The position numbers and the translations under genes are program-made. A stretch of DNA of 64,000 nt, taken from NCBI RefSeq assembly GCF_003062295.1, contig NZ_PYCN01000026.1, positions 1 to 64,000 on the forward strand, in the 5' to 3' direction. The DNA is from Bradyrhizobium algeriense (GTDB lineage Bacteria; Pseudomonadota; Alphaproteobacteria; Rhizobiales; Xanthobacteraceae). The notes under the pieces are model-generated. The model did no database searches. It was not told the origin of the DNA and saw only the letters and a program-made list of their open reading frames with translations. Below, piece after piece: positions 44,169 through 52,873 of the stretch (its first letter is position 1; each line of letters starts with the position of its first letter).

Positions 44169-45218
44169 GCGATTCGGAACGCTGGCTTGCGCGAAGGTCG
44201 CCATGCCATTGTGCAGAGCGCATGCAAGCCGCAGGATCGGCAATGCAAGCGCGGCGCCCGATCCCTCCCCTAACCTGAGGTCCAGATTGAACAACGGCTG
44301 CACATTCAGGGCCTCAAGAACCAGGCGGTGCCCCTGCTCGGCCGATTGATGCGAGGATAAGAGAAAGGGCCGACACGACGGATTAAGATGCACCGCCGTC
44401 AATGCCGCGACGGACACGATGAAACCGTCGATCAGGATAGGGAGGCGACGCTGTGCGGCGGCGATGATCGCGCCCGTAATCGCAGCAGTTTCGAGACCGC
44501 CTACCGCGCACAGGATCCGCTCGGCAGAAGTTCCTGGTCTTGTAAGGTCATGACGAGCCAGCGCTGCATCAATCAGGTGCGCCTTGCGTGCACGGGTGTC
44601 TGCATTGAGCCCGGTGCCATTGCCGGCCACCTGCTCGGCGCCCATGCCAAGCAGCGCGGCGGCGACTGCCGCAGAAGTCGTGGTGTTGCCGATCCCCATG
44701 TCACCAAGGATCAGAAGATCTGGTTCTGCTGAGGCCGCCCGCGCGACGGCACGCTTGCCGCAGTCGAAGGCAAAGGCGACCTCCCCCAACTCGAGCGCCG
44801 CTTCTTTGCTGAAATCCCGGCTGCCCCGGCGCGGCTTGTCTGTCGCGACTCCCGGGATGGGCTGTTCGGCGAGCGTCCCGGCATCGACGATCTCTAGACT
44901 TAAGCCCAGCTCGCGCGCAAGAACCGAAATTGCTGCACCGCCTGACGCGAAATTCGACATCATCGCGCTCGTAACTTCCTGAGGATAGGCCGATACTCCC
45001 TGCGCGACGATGCCGTGATCCCCTGCAAAGACGATGATCGGCACGCGCTCGGCTTGAGGCCGGTCGGTTTGTTGCAGACCGGCGAGCTCGATCGCGAGGT
45101 GCTCGAGGCGACCCAGCGCACCGGTCGGCTTGGTGAGCTCGGCCTGACGGGCCAGGGCGGCATCGCGATGGACGGTCGAAACGCCCGGGCACTCCTGGTA
45201 GACCCACTCGGGTAGCAT
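44163..45218 (-). CDS. cobT: Nicotinate-nucleotide:dimethylbenzimidazole phosphoribosyltransferase CobT
   Basis: CobT (351 aa) makes alpha-ribazole phosphate, the lower-ligand nucleotide of B12. Motifs: KPTGALGRLEHLAIELAGLQ, VFAGDHGIVAQGVSAYPQEV, LGDMGIGNTTTSAAVAAALL, and LDLRLGEGSGAALALPIL, which holds the catalytic glutamate. ATG 45218 (MLPEWVYQECPGV) has AGGA upstream; the frame opens 83 codons earlier but that part overlaps intergenic sequence. It follows cobF on the same strand. Confidence 0.95.
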   Translation of the reverse strand: MLPEWVYQECPGVSTVHRDAALARQAELTKPTGALGRLEHLAIELAGLQQTDRPQAERVPIIVFAGDHGIVAQGVSAYPQEVTSAMMSNFASGGAAISVLARELGLSLEIVDAGTLAEQPIPGVATDKPRRGSRDFSKEAALELGEVAFAFDCGKRAVARAASAEPDLLILGDMGIGNTTTSAAVAAALLGMGAEQVAGNGTGLNADTRARKAHLIDAALARHDLTRPGTSAERILCAVGGLETAAITGAIIAAAQRRLPILIDGFIVSVAALTAVHLNPSCRPFLLSSHQSAEQGHRLVLEALNVQPLFNLDLRLGEGSGAALALPILRLACALHNGMATFAQASVPNRS

Positions 45219-45270
45219 GTCGTCCTGCCCTTGGTGATTGTTCAAGATGCCAGCGGCCTTCGCACGAGTG

Positions 45271-46020
45271 CTAGGACACGCGCTTGAGGATGTAGCTATC
45301 CATGATCCAGCCGTGCCTGGCGCGTGCTTCCTGTCGTGCGGCGACGATGCCTGGCCCCACTTCTGCAAGCGCACCTGACATGGTGATCTGCTCGGGCATC
45401 CCGAGATAGGCGCCCCACCAGATATGTAGTCCGTTCGGGTCGAGCGACTGGAACGCGGCACCGCCATCGAGCATGACGACCAAGGTGTCGGTGCCTGACG
45501 GCCAACCGACCTCGCGCAGCCGCCGTCCGGTGGTGACGAGAAAGGGTTCCCCGATATCGTTCAGCGGCAGTGCATGCGCGGCGCAAAGCGCCTGGATCGA
45601 CGTGACGCCTGGCACGACCTCGATCATTGGCAACGGATCAAGCCTTCGTGCGATCCGCAGGCTCGAGTCGTATAGCGAAGGATCGCCCCAGATCAGCAGG
45701 GCAACGCGCCCGTCATGACCGAGATGAGCCGCAATTGCCCGGGACCAGGTCACGGCGACGGCGTCGTGCCATTCCTCCACTCCGTTGCGGTAGTGCTCCT
45801 GCGCGGTGCCGCGAACGGGCAGGTCGAACTCAGCAACGCGCGTGCGACTGTTCGTCAAGGCTTGCGCACAAATCAGCCGGCGCAGGTCGGCGAGATCGGA
45901 CTTCGCGGCACCTTTGCGCGGAATCAGCACCAGGTCAGCCGCATTGATCGCGCGGATCGCAGCAAGCGTGAGCTGCTCGGGATCGCCGCAGCCAATGCCT
46001 ATCAGGGAGAGTGTCAGCAT
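45271..46020 (-). CDS. cobF: Precorrin-6A synthase (deacetylating) CobF
   Basis: CobF (249 aa) uses SAM to methylate C-1 of precorrin-5 with loss of the acetyl group, a step specific to the aerobic pathway. It is a class III methyltransferase: LIGIGCGDPEQLTLAAIRAI, LLIWGDPSLYDSSLRIARRL and VPGVTSIQALCAAHALPL match. ATG 46020 is used; a GTG one codon earlier is possible. It lies between the cbiM-like gene and cobT behind the cobalamin riboswitch. Confidence 0.92.
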   Translation of the reverse strand: MLTLSLIGIGCGDPEQLTLAAIRAINAADLVLIPRKGAAKSDLADLRRLICAQALTNSRTRVAEFDLPVRGTAQEHYRNGVEEWHDAVAVTWSRAIAAHLGHDGRVALLIWGDPSLYDSSLRIARRLDPLPMIEVVPGVTSIQALCAAHALPLNDIGEPFLVTTGRRLREVGWPSGTDTLVVMLDGGAAFQSLDPNGLHIWWGAYLGMPEQITMSGALAEVGPGIVAARQEARARHGWIMDSYILKRVS

Positions 46021-46070
46021 CACGTTATGAGTGGGGGCGGCCGCGACTTGCGACCGCCCTTACGCCATCT

Positions 46071-46748
46071 TCAGGCGGCGTTGTGAAGGCGATAGGTAAC
46101 AAGACCGTCGGCCATCACATCTCGCAGTGATTTCGCCAGTGCCAGCACGGCCAGATCGGCCAGCGGCTCAAATACTACGACGAGCGCGTAGGAAGCGGCG
46201 AAAGATGCGATGGAGGCGAGGTTCTCGGCCGCAAAGCCCGCACCATACAGCGCCCAGAAGGCGACCCACGCCACGATGCCGGATTGATAGGCGGTCGAAA
46301 GCGCAAGCGCCTGGCGATACTGCAGGTCAACATAGGCGGTGCTGCGAGGAATGATCCACCCGGCCAGCGCCTGGATCGCAAACAAAGGCACCAGCAGCGT
46401 GGTCACGTTCATACCATATTGCGGCAGGTCGGTCGGTACGAAGAACAGCCCCTGCAGCAGAAGACCAAGCGCCAGCCCGAATGCGGCTGGCGCTGCGCCG
46501 AACAGGAGAAACAGCGTCGAGCCGAGAATGAAATGCACCTCCGAGACCCCGATCCGGAAATGCGGCAGCAGTTCGAAGAAAGAGAAGACCAGGACCGTTG
46601 TTGCGACGGTGCGCACCGCGAATGAAACAAACCCCTGCTCGCGCACGGTTTCGACCGTGAGCTTGAGAGCGCAGCCGGCGGCAACGGCACCGGTCGCGTA
46701 ACTCAGCACGAGCTTGGCGCCCGTAACGGTACCTGGTTCGATATGCAT
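46071..46748 (-). CDS. cbiM: CbiM-like cobalt transport protein
   Basis: A 225-residue membrane protein starting MHIEPGTVTGAKLVLSYATG. The N-terminal Met-His start is the metal-binding loop of CbiM/NikM substrate-binding components. About six hydrophobic segments follow, including TVATTVLVFSFFELLPHFRI and EVHFILGSTLFLLFGAAPAA. In the family it takes up Co(II) with CbiN, CbiQ and CbiO, but no such genes are in this window, so it may work alone or with partners elsewhere. A cobalamin riboswitch directly upstream supports cobalt over nickel. Confidence 0.75.
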   Translation of the reverse strand: MHIEPGTVTGAKLVLSYATGAVAAGCALKLTVETVREQGFVSFAVRTVATTVLVFSFFELLPHFRIGVSEVHFILGSTLFLLFGAAPAAFGLALGLLLQGLFFVPTDLPQYGMNVTTLLVPLFAIQALAGWIIPRSTAYVDLQYRQALALSTAYQSGIVAWVAFWALYGAGFAAENLASIASFAASYALVVVFEPLADLAVLALAKSLRDVMADGLVTYRLHNAA

Positions 46749-46794
46749 GACTTACGTCCCTTTTGCCGTCACACGACGGCGCTGGTGTTAAAAA

Positions 46795-46985
46795 CTGCAG
46801 AGCCGGTCTCCTGGCTCGCGGTTCGAAACGGGTCCCGGCCTTCCCAAGCTGACGGCCCAGTGGCGGATTGGAGCCCCTCACCGCTTACAGGCGCGGGGGC
46901 GGCCGGGGCTTTGGGCGCCGCATTCAGGTCCGCCCTTCCCCGGTTCCCGATTATGCTCCGGCGCTTTGCGCCGCTTCGAGCACCA
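46795..46985 (-). ncRNA. Cobalamin riboswitch controlling cbiM-cobF-cobT
   Basis: On the minus strand the conserved blocks occur in order: GGAAGGGCGGACCTGAATGC, GCCGCCCCCGCGCCTGT, TCCGCCACTGG, CTTGGGAAGGCC and GAGCCAGGAGACCGGCTC (the B12 box region), ending about 50 bases before the cbiM ATG. Boundaries are approximate. It partly overlaps the out-of-phase extension of the frameshifted cobA frame. Confidence 0.85.
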
Positions 46986-47053
46986 TGCCTGCTCTGTGTG
47001 CTCCTTCCGACGAGGAGACGTCAAGGGGCTCGCGAGATCGGGCGACGGCATCA

Positions 47054-47780
47054 TCATAGAGTCTCTCCCGCCAGCGCGCCGAAAAGAATGACCGCCGTCG
47101 TCGTTGCGGCGCTGGCTTGCGCGAGCTGCTCTGCAAGCTTTGCAATCGCGGTGCGGACAATCCGCTCCTCGGCGCGGCCCAGAGACTCCGCAAATAGCGC
47201 CCGCGTGTCGGGAGCCATGCCGTGCTCGAAGCTTTGCCGCGAGCGCCGGGAATGTGCGCTTGCCCATATAGACCACGGTCGTCGATTCCGGATCGGCCAG
47301 TGCCGCCCAATTGAGATTCGCGGGCAACCGCCCGGTGACATCTGCGCCGGTCACGAACTGGACGCGGCGCGAGGTGTGCCGGCGGGTGAGTGGAATGCCG
47401 GCGCGTGCTGCCGCAACGCAGGCCGACGTGACGCCTGGAATGATCTCGTAGTCAATGCCCGCAGTTTGCAGCGCCTCAATTTCTTCTTCAAGCCGGCCAA
47501 AGATGCCGGCGTCTCCCGATTTCAAACGAACAACGCGGGCGCCTGCGGCGGCGTAGTCGATGAGCAGCCGGTTGACGTGCTCCTGTTTGGCTGAGGGCCG
47601 GCCCACACGCTTGCCAACCGCTACCAGATTGGCCCCGGCTCGGGCGTAATCGAGGATCGCGCCCGAGGCAAGGTCGTCATACAGCACGACATCAGCGGCG
47701 CGCAGACGCGTGGCCGCCTTGAGCGTCAGGAGCTCGGGATCGCCTGGGCCGGCCGAGACAAAGGAAACAAAGCCGCTCAC
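47054..47780 (-). pseudogene. cobA: Uroporphyrinogen-III C-methyltransferase CobA, frameshifted near the C-terminus
   Basis: CobA methylates uroporphyrinogen III at C-2 and C-7 to precorrin-2, the entry to B12 and sirohaem. The first 185 residues are intact: FVSFVSAGPGDPELLTLKAA, YDDLASGAILDYARAGANLV, VRLKSGDAGIFGRLEEEIEA, IPGVTSACVAAARAGIPLTR and VVYMGKRTFPALAAKL. Near 47225 the frame is lost; another frame carries the expected end EHGMAPDTRALFAESLGRAE and TAVILFGALAGETL with stop at 47054. As written, the shifted frame runs to 46878 with unrelated sequence. The start overlaps cobB by four bases. Real mutation or sequencing error cannot be told apart here. Confidence 0.85.
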
Positions 47781-49090
47781 CTGTTCTCCGCAATGAGGTG
47801 GAAGAACGTGCCGGTGGCGTAGCCGCGCCGCGAGCCCGTCTCCGCAACGACCGCGCCAGTCGCGTCGCGCACGATAGCCAAAGGTGTATCGGGCTGCGAG
47901 ACGATCGTGGAGTAATGGAATTCATGGCCGCGCAGTAGCGCGCCGGCCTGATATCCGGGCATCGGCAGAGCAAGTTCCGCAAGCCGATAGCCCAGCTGCA
48001 TGCGACGTTGGGCAAAACTCGTATGCAGGCCGAGCAGTCCCGTCATCTCATGGTGTGTGCCGTTGGCGTCAGTTAAAGCGGTGCCAAGCAGCATGTAGCC
48101 GCCACACTCGCCATGCACCGGCCGTGTCTCGGCAAAGGATTTTAGCGCAAGGCGAAATCGGCGATTTGCCGCGAGTTGCCCGGCGTGCAATTCCGGATAG
48201 CCGCCGGGCAGCCAGCAGACGTCGGCACTGTCATCAGGACCCTCGTCGGCGAGCGGCGAGAAGGTCGTGATCTCGGCTCCGGCGGCACGCCAGGCCTCTA
48301 GCATGTGCGGATAGACGAACGAGAATGCGCCGTCGCGCGCCAGAGCGATGCGTTGCCCGGGTGGCTTTACGCTTGGGCCGTGCGCGGCGCATGGCGCCGT
48401 CCAGGCGCATGCCGCCGATTGCAGCACTGCATCGAGATCGACATGCTCAGCGACGAAGCGGGCGGCTTCAGCGATCAGGCCGTCGACCTCGCCCTGCTCC
48501 TCAGCCTGTACCAGGCCGAGATGCCGCTTCGGCAAGGTGATCGCGGCGTGGCGGGGCAACGTCCCGAACACCAGAATGCCGGCGCCTGCCATGGCACGGC
48601 GCACCAGGTCCTCGTGCCGCGTGCTGGCGACGCGGTTGAGAACGACGCCGGCAAGACGCACGCCCGCGCGGAAATCGCGCAGTCCCGCAGCCACCGCCGC
48701 GGCGGTTTGCGCCTGTCCGGAGGGATCGATCACAAGCAGGACCGGCCAGCCCATCATCTCGGCGATATCGGAGGTAGCGCCGGTCCCCGAGACGCCCCGT
48801 GCGGCAACGCCGTCGAACAGGCCCATCGAGCCTTCGGTCAGAACGAGATCCGCATTCGCACCGCGCGAGGCGAGCGCTTCGATCGCCTCGCGGTGCATGG
48901 CCCAGCTATCGATGTTGACGGAGGTGCGCCCCGTGGCGGCCGCATGAAAGGCGGGATCGATATAATCCGGCCCGCTCTTGAAGCACTGGACCTTCAGCCC
49001 GCGATCGCGATAGGCGCGCGCCAACGCCAGCGTCAGCGTCGTCTTGCCGACACCGGACGCCGGCGCGGAGATGACGAGGCTCGCCGTCAT
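47777..49090 (-). CDS. cobB: Hydrogenobyrinate a,c-diamide synthase CobB
   Basis: CobB (437 aa) amidates the a and c side chains with glutamine and ATP. The N-terminal ATPase shows VISAPASGVGKTTLTLALAR, FKSGPDYIDPAFH and LTEGSMGLFDGVA. The C-terminal glutamine amidotransferase has PVHGECGGYMLLG (catalytic Cys) and a downstream His in RGHEFHYSTI. ATG 49090 shares bases with the cobM stop (TGATG); GTG 49093 is one codon longer. Confidence 0.95.
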   Translation of the reverse strand: MTASLVISAPASGVGKTTLTLALARAYRDRGLKVQCFKSGPDYIDPAFHAAATGRTSVNIDSWAMHREAIEALASRGANADLVLTEGSMGLFDGVAARGVSGTGATSDIAEMMGWPVLLVIDPSGQAQTAAAVAAGLRDFRAGVRLAGVVLNRVASTRHEDLVRRAMAGAGILVFGTLPRHAAITLPKRHLGLVQAEEQGEVDGLIAEAARFVAEHVDLDAVLQSAACAWTAPCAAHGPSVKPPGQRIALARDGAFSFVYPHMLEAWRAAGAEITTFSPLADEGPDDSADVCWLPGGYPELHAGQLAANRRFRLALKSFAETRPVHGECGGYMLLGTALTDANGTHHEMTGLLGLHTSFAQRRMQLGYRLAELALPMPGYQAGALLRGHEFHYSTIVSQPDTPLAIVRDATGAVVAETGSRRGYATGTFFHLIAENR

Positions 49091-49872
49091 CACGAGCCTT
49101 CCGGAAAGCGCGGCGTCGGCCCGAGCGGCCGATAGCGGCGGTCATAGTCGACGGCATACAGGCGGCTCTCTCCGAAATCTTCCGAACCCAGTGTGCGGCC
49201 AACCAGAATAACGGCCGTGCGCTCGAGCTCGGTGCTTACAGCAGAGTCCAGGGTACCGAGCGTGGCGCGGATGATGCGCTGATCCGGCCAGCTTGCGCGC
49301 CAGACTATTGCGACCGGGCAGTCTCCTCCGTAGTGCGGCGTCAACTCATCAATCACCCTGGAAAGCAGATGGATCGAGAGATGGATGGCGAGCACCGCAC
49401 CGGTCGCGGCGAAAGTGGCGAGCTTCTCGCCTTCGGGCATCGCGCTCGCCCTGCCCGGCATCCGCGTCAGCACGACCGATTGCACAAGACCCGGCAGCGT
49501 GAGCTCGGCCTCCAGCGCTGCCGCGGCGGCGGAAAAGGCCGGCACGCCGGGCGTGATTGAATAGGAGATTTGAAGCGCGCGCAGGCGGCGCAATTGCTCG
49601 CCCATCGCCGACCAGATCGAGAGATCTCCGGAATGCAGTCGTGCGACGTCCTTGCCCTCACGATGCGCGGCGACGATCTCCGACATGATGTCGTCGAGCG
49701 ACAGCGGCGCGGTGTTCACGATCCGTGCATCCTTTGGGCAATGCGCAAGAACGCCCTCGGGCACGAGAGAGCCGGCATAGAGGCAGACCGGACAGGCAGC
49801 GATGAGATCGCGTCCGCGCAAGGTGAGCAGGTCGGCTGCGCCTGGTCCGGCGCCGATGAAATGCACCGTCAT
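49090..49872 (-). CDS. cobM: Precorrin-4 C11-methyltransferase CobM
   Basis: CobM (260 aa) methylates C-11 of precorrin-4. Motifs: VHFIGAGPGAADLLTLRGRD, VCLYAGSLVPEGVLAHCP, VARLHSGDLSIWSAMGEQLR, YSITPGVPAFSAAAAALEAE and LTRMPGRASAMPEGEKL. The start overlaps cobE (ATGA) and the end overlaps cobB, within a tightly packed run cobL-cobE-cobM-cobB-cobA. Confidence 0.95.
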   Translation of the reverse strand: MTVHFIGAGPGAADLLTLRGRDLIAACPVCLYAGSLVPEGVLAHCPKDARIVNTAPLSLDDIMSEIVAAHREGKDVARLHSGDLSIWSAMGEQLRRLRALQISYSITPGVPAFSAAAAALEAELTLPGLVQSVVLTRMPGRASAMPEGEKLATFAATGAVLAIHLSIHLLSRVIDELTPHYGGDCPVAIVWRASWPDQRIIRATLGTLDSAVSTELERTAVILVGRTLGSEDFGESRLYAVDYDRRYRPLGPTPRFPEGS

Positions 49873-50252
49873 TCGCCGTCTCCTTCCGCGATCGCTGCGG
49901 TCGCCGTCCGATCCTGCGAGACGGCCCGCCTCGAAACGAGGCGCGCACCACGACCGGCGACCGCAAGCGCCGCGGCTTCGGCGATGGAGCCCGTACCGAA
50001 CTTCGCCTTGATCAGTTCGGACTGTGTGGGCGTGGCAATGCTGGCCAGGACATCGGCCGAAACAAGCCTGATGGGCACGTTGAGTTCGCGCGCCAGCAAT
50101 TTGAGCGCGGCGGTTTCGGCCTTGTCGCTGACCGTTGCAACTGCCGCGAGATCTTCAGGGCCGCCCGCGTCAACGAGAGCTTCGCGCAGCGCAGCCAGTG
50201 TGACGTCCCGCTTGAATCCAAAGCCCGCGACCTTCACTTGACTGCACTCCAT
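49869..50252 (-). CDS. cobE: Cobalamin biosynthesis protein CobE (CbiG C-terminal family)
   Basis: A 127-residue protein matching the C-terminal domain of CbiG: VAGFGFKRDVTLAALREALV, VATVSDKAETAALKLLAREL and SIAEAAALAVAGRGARLVSR are typical. In the aerobic pathway CobE is needed for good B12 yield, but its biochemical role is unsettled. It overlaps cobL by 19 bases and cobM by four. Confidence 0.9.
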   Translation of the reverse strand: MECSQVKVAGFGFKRDVTLAALREALVDAGGPEDLAAVATVSDKAETAALKLLARELNVPIRLVSADVLASIATPTQSELIKAKFGTGSIAEAAALAVAGRGARLVSRRAVSQDRTATAAIAEGDGE

Positions 50253-51415
50253 TGAACGACCGGCCGCGCCGCTTCCCAGGACCGGTAGCGGCCGAGGTGA
50301 CCTGCATGCGCAATCTCGATTCGCATCAACTCGCCACCGTGGCGTTGATGAAGGTCCGATAGTAGCGCCTCGGTCTCCAGCGTGACGGCATGCGCAACCA
50401 CCCGGGCTCTCGGCTCAATGCGCGACCAGACCGCATCGAACATCCTGGCGTCGAGACCTCCGCCGATGAAGACGGCTTGCGGTGTCTGAAGGCTTGAGAG
50501 GATATCAGGCGCTGTTCCCTCAACGATGACGATCCGATGCGTCAGACCGAAGGTCGCGGCGTTGCTGTGGATATTCGCCAGACGGTCAGCCCGCGCTTCG
50601 ATGGCGATCGCCGTGCCACCGCAGAGAGCCCATTCCACCGAGATTGAACCTGAACCGGCGCCAATGTCCCACAATATTGCCCCGAGCCTCGGCGCCAGCG
50701 CCGAAAGCGCGAGCGCGCGCATTGGCCGCTTGGTTATCTGGCCATCATGCACGAAGAGCGCGTCCGAAAAGCCGGAGCTGCGCGGAACGCCGTCCGGTCC
50801 AGTGGCTTCGAGTGCAACTGCCACGGGAGCCGCGATCGCATCGGCCGCGTAGCTCTCGGCGCGCTGTTGCGCCACGGATTCGCGGGCACCACCGAGCGCG
50901 GTGAGCGTCCACAGCCGTGACTCGCCCCAGCCGCGCGCCGTCAACCATTTGGCCAGATCGCCGGGCGCCTTGTCGTCGCGCACGAGACAAATGATGCGCG
51001 CTCCACGTGTCAGATGCGGCACCAGGCGTTCGAATGGCGCCGCGTGGAGTCCAAGACAGACGACAGATTCGAGCCGCCATCCGAGGCGCGCCGCGGCAAA
51101 CGAGAATGTCGAAGGCGCGGGATGCGCAATCCATTCGCTCTTGCTGAGCCGTTCCGCGAGACTGGCTCCTACGCCGTACCAGAACGGATCGCCCGAGGCG
51201 AGCACCACCGTCGGACGACCGCGGCTGGCCAGCACGCAATCTGTCTCGAACGGCGCCGGCCAGCGACGGCCGCGGTCGGCAATCCCTGCCAGCGCAAGAT
51301 GCCGTTCGCCGCCAAACACCGTCTCGGCTTCCGCTAGCGCCTTTCTGCTTGCATCCGAGAGGCCCGCAAGGCCATCTTCGCCGATGCCGATAATGGTCAG
51401 CCAGGGATCATGCAT
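50234..51415 (-). CDS. cobL: Precorrin-6Y C5,15-methyltransferase (decarboxylating) CobL
   Basis: CobL (393 aa) is a fusion of CbiE and CbiT activities. The N-terminal methyltransferase (C-5) shows LTIIGIGEDGLAGLSDASRK, VLASGDPFWYGVGASLAERL and AFAAARLGWRLES-type sequence. The C-terminal half (C-15 methylation and decarboxylation) shows GAILWDIGAGSGSISVEWAL and AIAIEARADRLANIHSNAAT. ATG 51415 (MHDPWLTIIGIG) is used, as the family starts here. Its start codon overlaps that of cobK on the other strand. Confidence 0.93.
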   Translation of the reverse strand: MHDPWLTIIGIGEDGLAGLSDASRKALAEAETVFGGERHLALAGIADRGRRWPAPFETDCVLASRGRPTVVLASGDPFWYGVGASLAERLSKSEWIAHPAPSTFSFAAARLGWRLESVVCLGLHAAPFERLVPHLTRGARIICLVRDDKAPGDLAKWLTARGWGESRLWTLTALGGARESVAQQRAESYAADAIAAPVAVALEATGPDGVPRSSGFSDALFVHDGQITKRPMRALALSALAPRLGAILWDIGAGSGSISVEWALCGGTAIAIEARADRLANIHSNAATFGLTHRIVIVEGTAPDILSSLQTPQAVFIGGGLDARMFDAVWSRIEPRARVVAHAVTLETEALLSDLHQRHGGELMRIEIAHAGHLGRYRSWEAARPVVQWSAVK

Positions 51416-51416
51416 G

Positions 51417-52163
51417 ATGCGCGCCCTCATTCTGGGCGGAACAAGCGATGCCAATCTGCTCGCGGACGCCGTTGCGCGCGCGGGATGTGATGCGATCTAT
51501 TCCTATGGAGGTCGCACCCGCGCCCCCGCGAACCAGCCGCTGCCGACCCGCATCGGCGGCTTCGGCGGCGTGAACGGCCTTGCCGAGTTCATTCGGCGCG
51601 AGGGAATAACGCACCTTGTCGATGCAACCCATCCCTTCGCGGCCGAGATGAGCCGCAATGCGGTTGCAGCGTGCGAGACGACCGGAATACCGCTGATCGC
51701 GCTCGAGCGCGCGCCCTGGGCAAAAGGGGCCGCCGACACTTGGATCGAGGCCGCGGATATCACCTCCGCTGCCGCAGCGTTGCCGAACAATCGCGCGCTG
51801 GTATTTCTTGCGATCGGGCGGCAGCACATCGCAGCTTTCAGCGCCAGGCCGCAGCACGCCTACACTTTGCGGTTTGTCGATCCTCCCGATGGACCACTGC
51901 CGTTTCCGGACGTCGATGTCATCGTGTCGCGCGGACCATTCACCCTCGCCGGCGAATTGGAGATGATGCGCGCGCGCGGCATCGAATGGGTCGTTGCCCG
52001 CAACTCCGGTGGAGCGGGCGCGCGCGCCAAGATCGACGCCGCGCGCGAGCTCGGCCTTTCCGTCGTGATGCTCAAGCGGCCCGAATTGCCTGACAGGCCG
52101 CGGGTCGAAAGCGTGGCGGAGGTCATGCAATGGCTCGGTCATCGGGCATGCCTCGGTGCATAG
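51417..52163 (+). CDS. cobK: Precorrin-6A reductase CobK
   Basis: CobK (248 aa) reduces precorrin-6A with NADPH. Motifs: MRALILGGTSDANLLADAVA (nucleotide-binding loop), SYGGRTRAPANQPLPTRIGG, HLVDATHPFAAEMSRNAVAA and WVVARNSGGAGARAKIDAAR. ATG 51417 or 51414 starts it; the open frame extends upstream, but only as the complement of cobL. It is the only plus-strand gene inside the minus-strand cob run and converges on cobJ with a 25-base 3' overlap. Its promoter must lie inside cobL. Confidence 0.92.
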   Translation: MRALILGGTSDANLLADAVARAGCDAIYSYGGRTRAPANQPLPTRIGGFGGVNGLAEFIRREGITHLVDATHPFAAEMSRNAVAACETTGIPLIALERAPWAKGAADTWIEAADITSAAAALPNNRALVFLAIGRQHIAAFSARPQHAYTLRFVDPPDGPLPFPDVDVIVSRGPFTLAGELEMMRARGIEWVVARNSGGAGARAKIDAARELGLSVVMLKRPELPDRPRVESVAEVMQWLGHRACLGA

Positions 52164-52873
52164 ACCCAGCGGCCGACGCGGCGCGTTGCCGAATTGCCGA
52201 CGATAACAAGGGTTCGCATGTCGGCCATCTCCGGCCGCGCCTCGCGCAGCATCACCGTTTCAATTCGCTCCTCTGGCGTGCTGACAGCGTGCGCGAAGAT
52301 CACGAGGCGTTCGCCGCAACCCGCCTCTTTCAGAACCGCGAGCGCGCGCCCAAAACCCTCGGGTCGGCTCACTGAGCGCGGATTGTACATTGCGATGGCA
52401 AAGTCGGCTTCAGCAGCGAGCCGCAGGCGTTTCTCGATCATCGGCCACGGCTTCAGATTGTCCGAGAGATTGATCGCGCAAAAATCGTGGCCAAGCGGCG
52501 CGCCGGCGCGCGCGGCCGCTGCCAGCATCGCGGTCACGCCGGGCAGAACGCGGATTGGAAGCCCCTGCCAATGCGGCGAGGCTTCGAGTGCTTCGAACAC
52601 GGCGGAGGCCATCGCGAACACGCCGGGATCGCCGGAGGAAACCATGACGACGTGGCGTCCTTCCGATGCCAGAAGCAAGGCATCGCTCGCGCGCTGCAAC
52701 TCCATGCGATTGTCCGACGGATGCAGCGTAAGCCCCTCGCGAGGGGCTACACGCGCAACATAGGGCGCATAGCCGAGTATGTCGGTCGCCACAGCGAGCG
52801 CAGCGGAGACTTCCGGCGTGACCAGCGCCTCGTCGCCCGGCCCAAGTCCCGCGATGGTCAATGTGCCGGTCAT
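52139..52873 (-). CDS. cobJ: Precorrin-3B C17-methyltransferase CobJ
   Basis: CobJ (244 aa) methylates C-17 and contracts the ring. Motifs: LTIAGLGPGDEALVTPEVSA, ATDILGYAPYVARV, VVMVSSGDPGVFAMASAVFE, VLPGVTAMLAAAARAGAPLG and FAIAMYNPRSVSRPEGFGRA. ATG 52873 overlaps the cobI stop (ATGA). The 3' end overlaps cobK in the opposite direction. Confidence 0.95.
   Translation of the reverse strand: MTGTLTIAGLGPGDEALVTPEVSAALAVATDILGYAPYVARVAPREGLTLHPSDNRMELQRASDALLLASEGRHVVMVSSGDPGVFAMASAVFEALEASPHWQGLPIRVLPGVTAMLAAAARAGAPLGHDFCAINLSDNLKPWPMIEKRLRLAAEADFAIAMYNPRSVSRPEGFGRALAVLKEAGCGERLVIFAHAVSTPEERIETVMLREARPEMADMRTLVIVGNSATRRVGRWVYAPRHAR

Noticed and set aside
46743..47594. 283-codon plus-strand frame over cobA and the riboswitch
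   Set aside because: Antisense of cobA and of the structured RNA; no recognisable motif.
50901..51413. N-terminal extension of cobK
   Set aside because: It is the complement of cobL codons and has no homology; CobK proteins begin at the MRALILGG segment.
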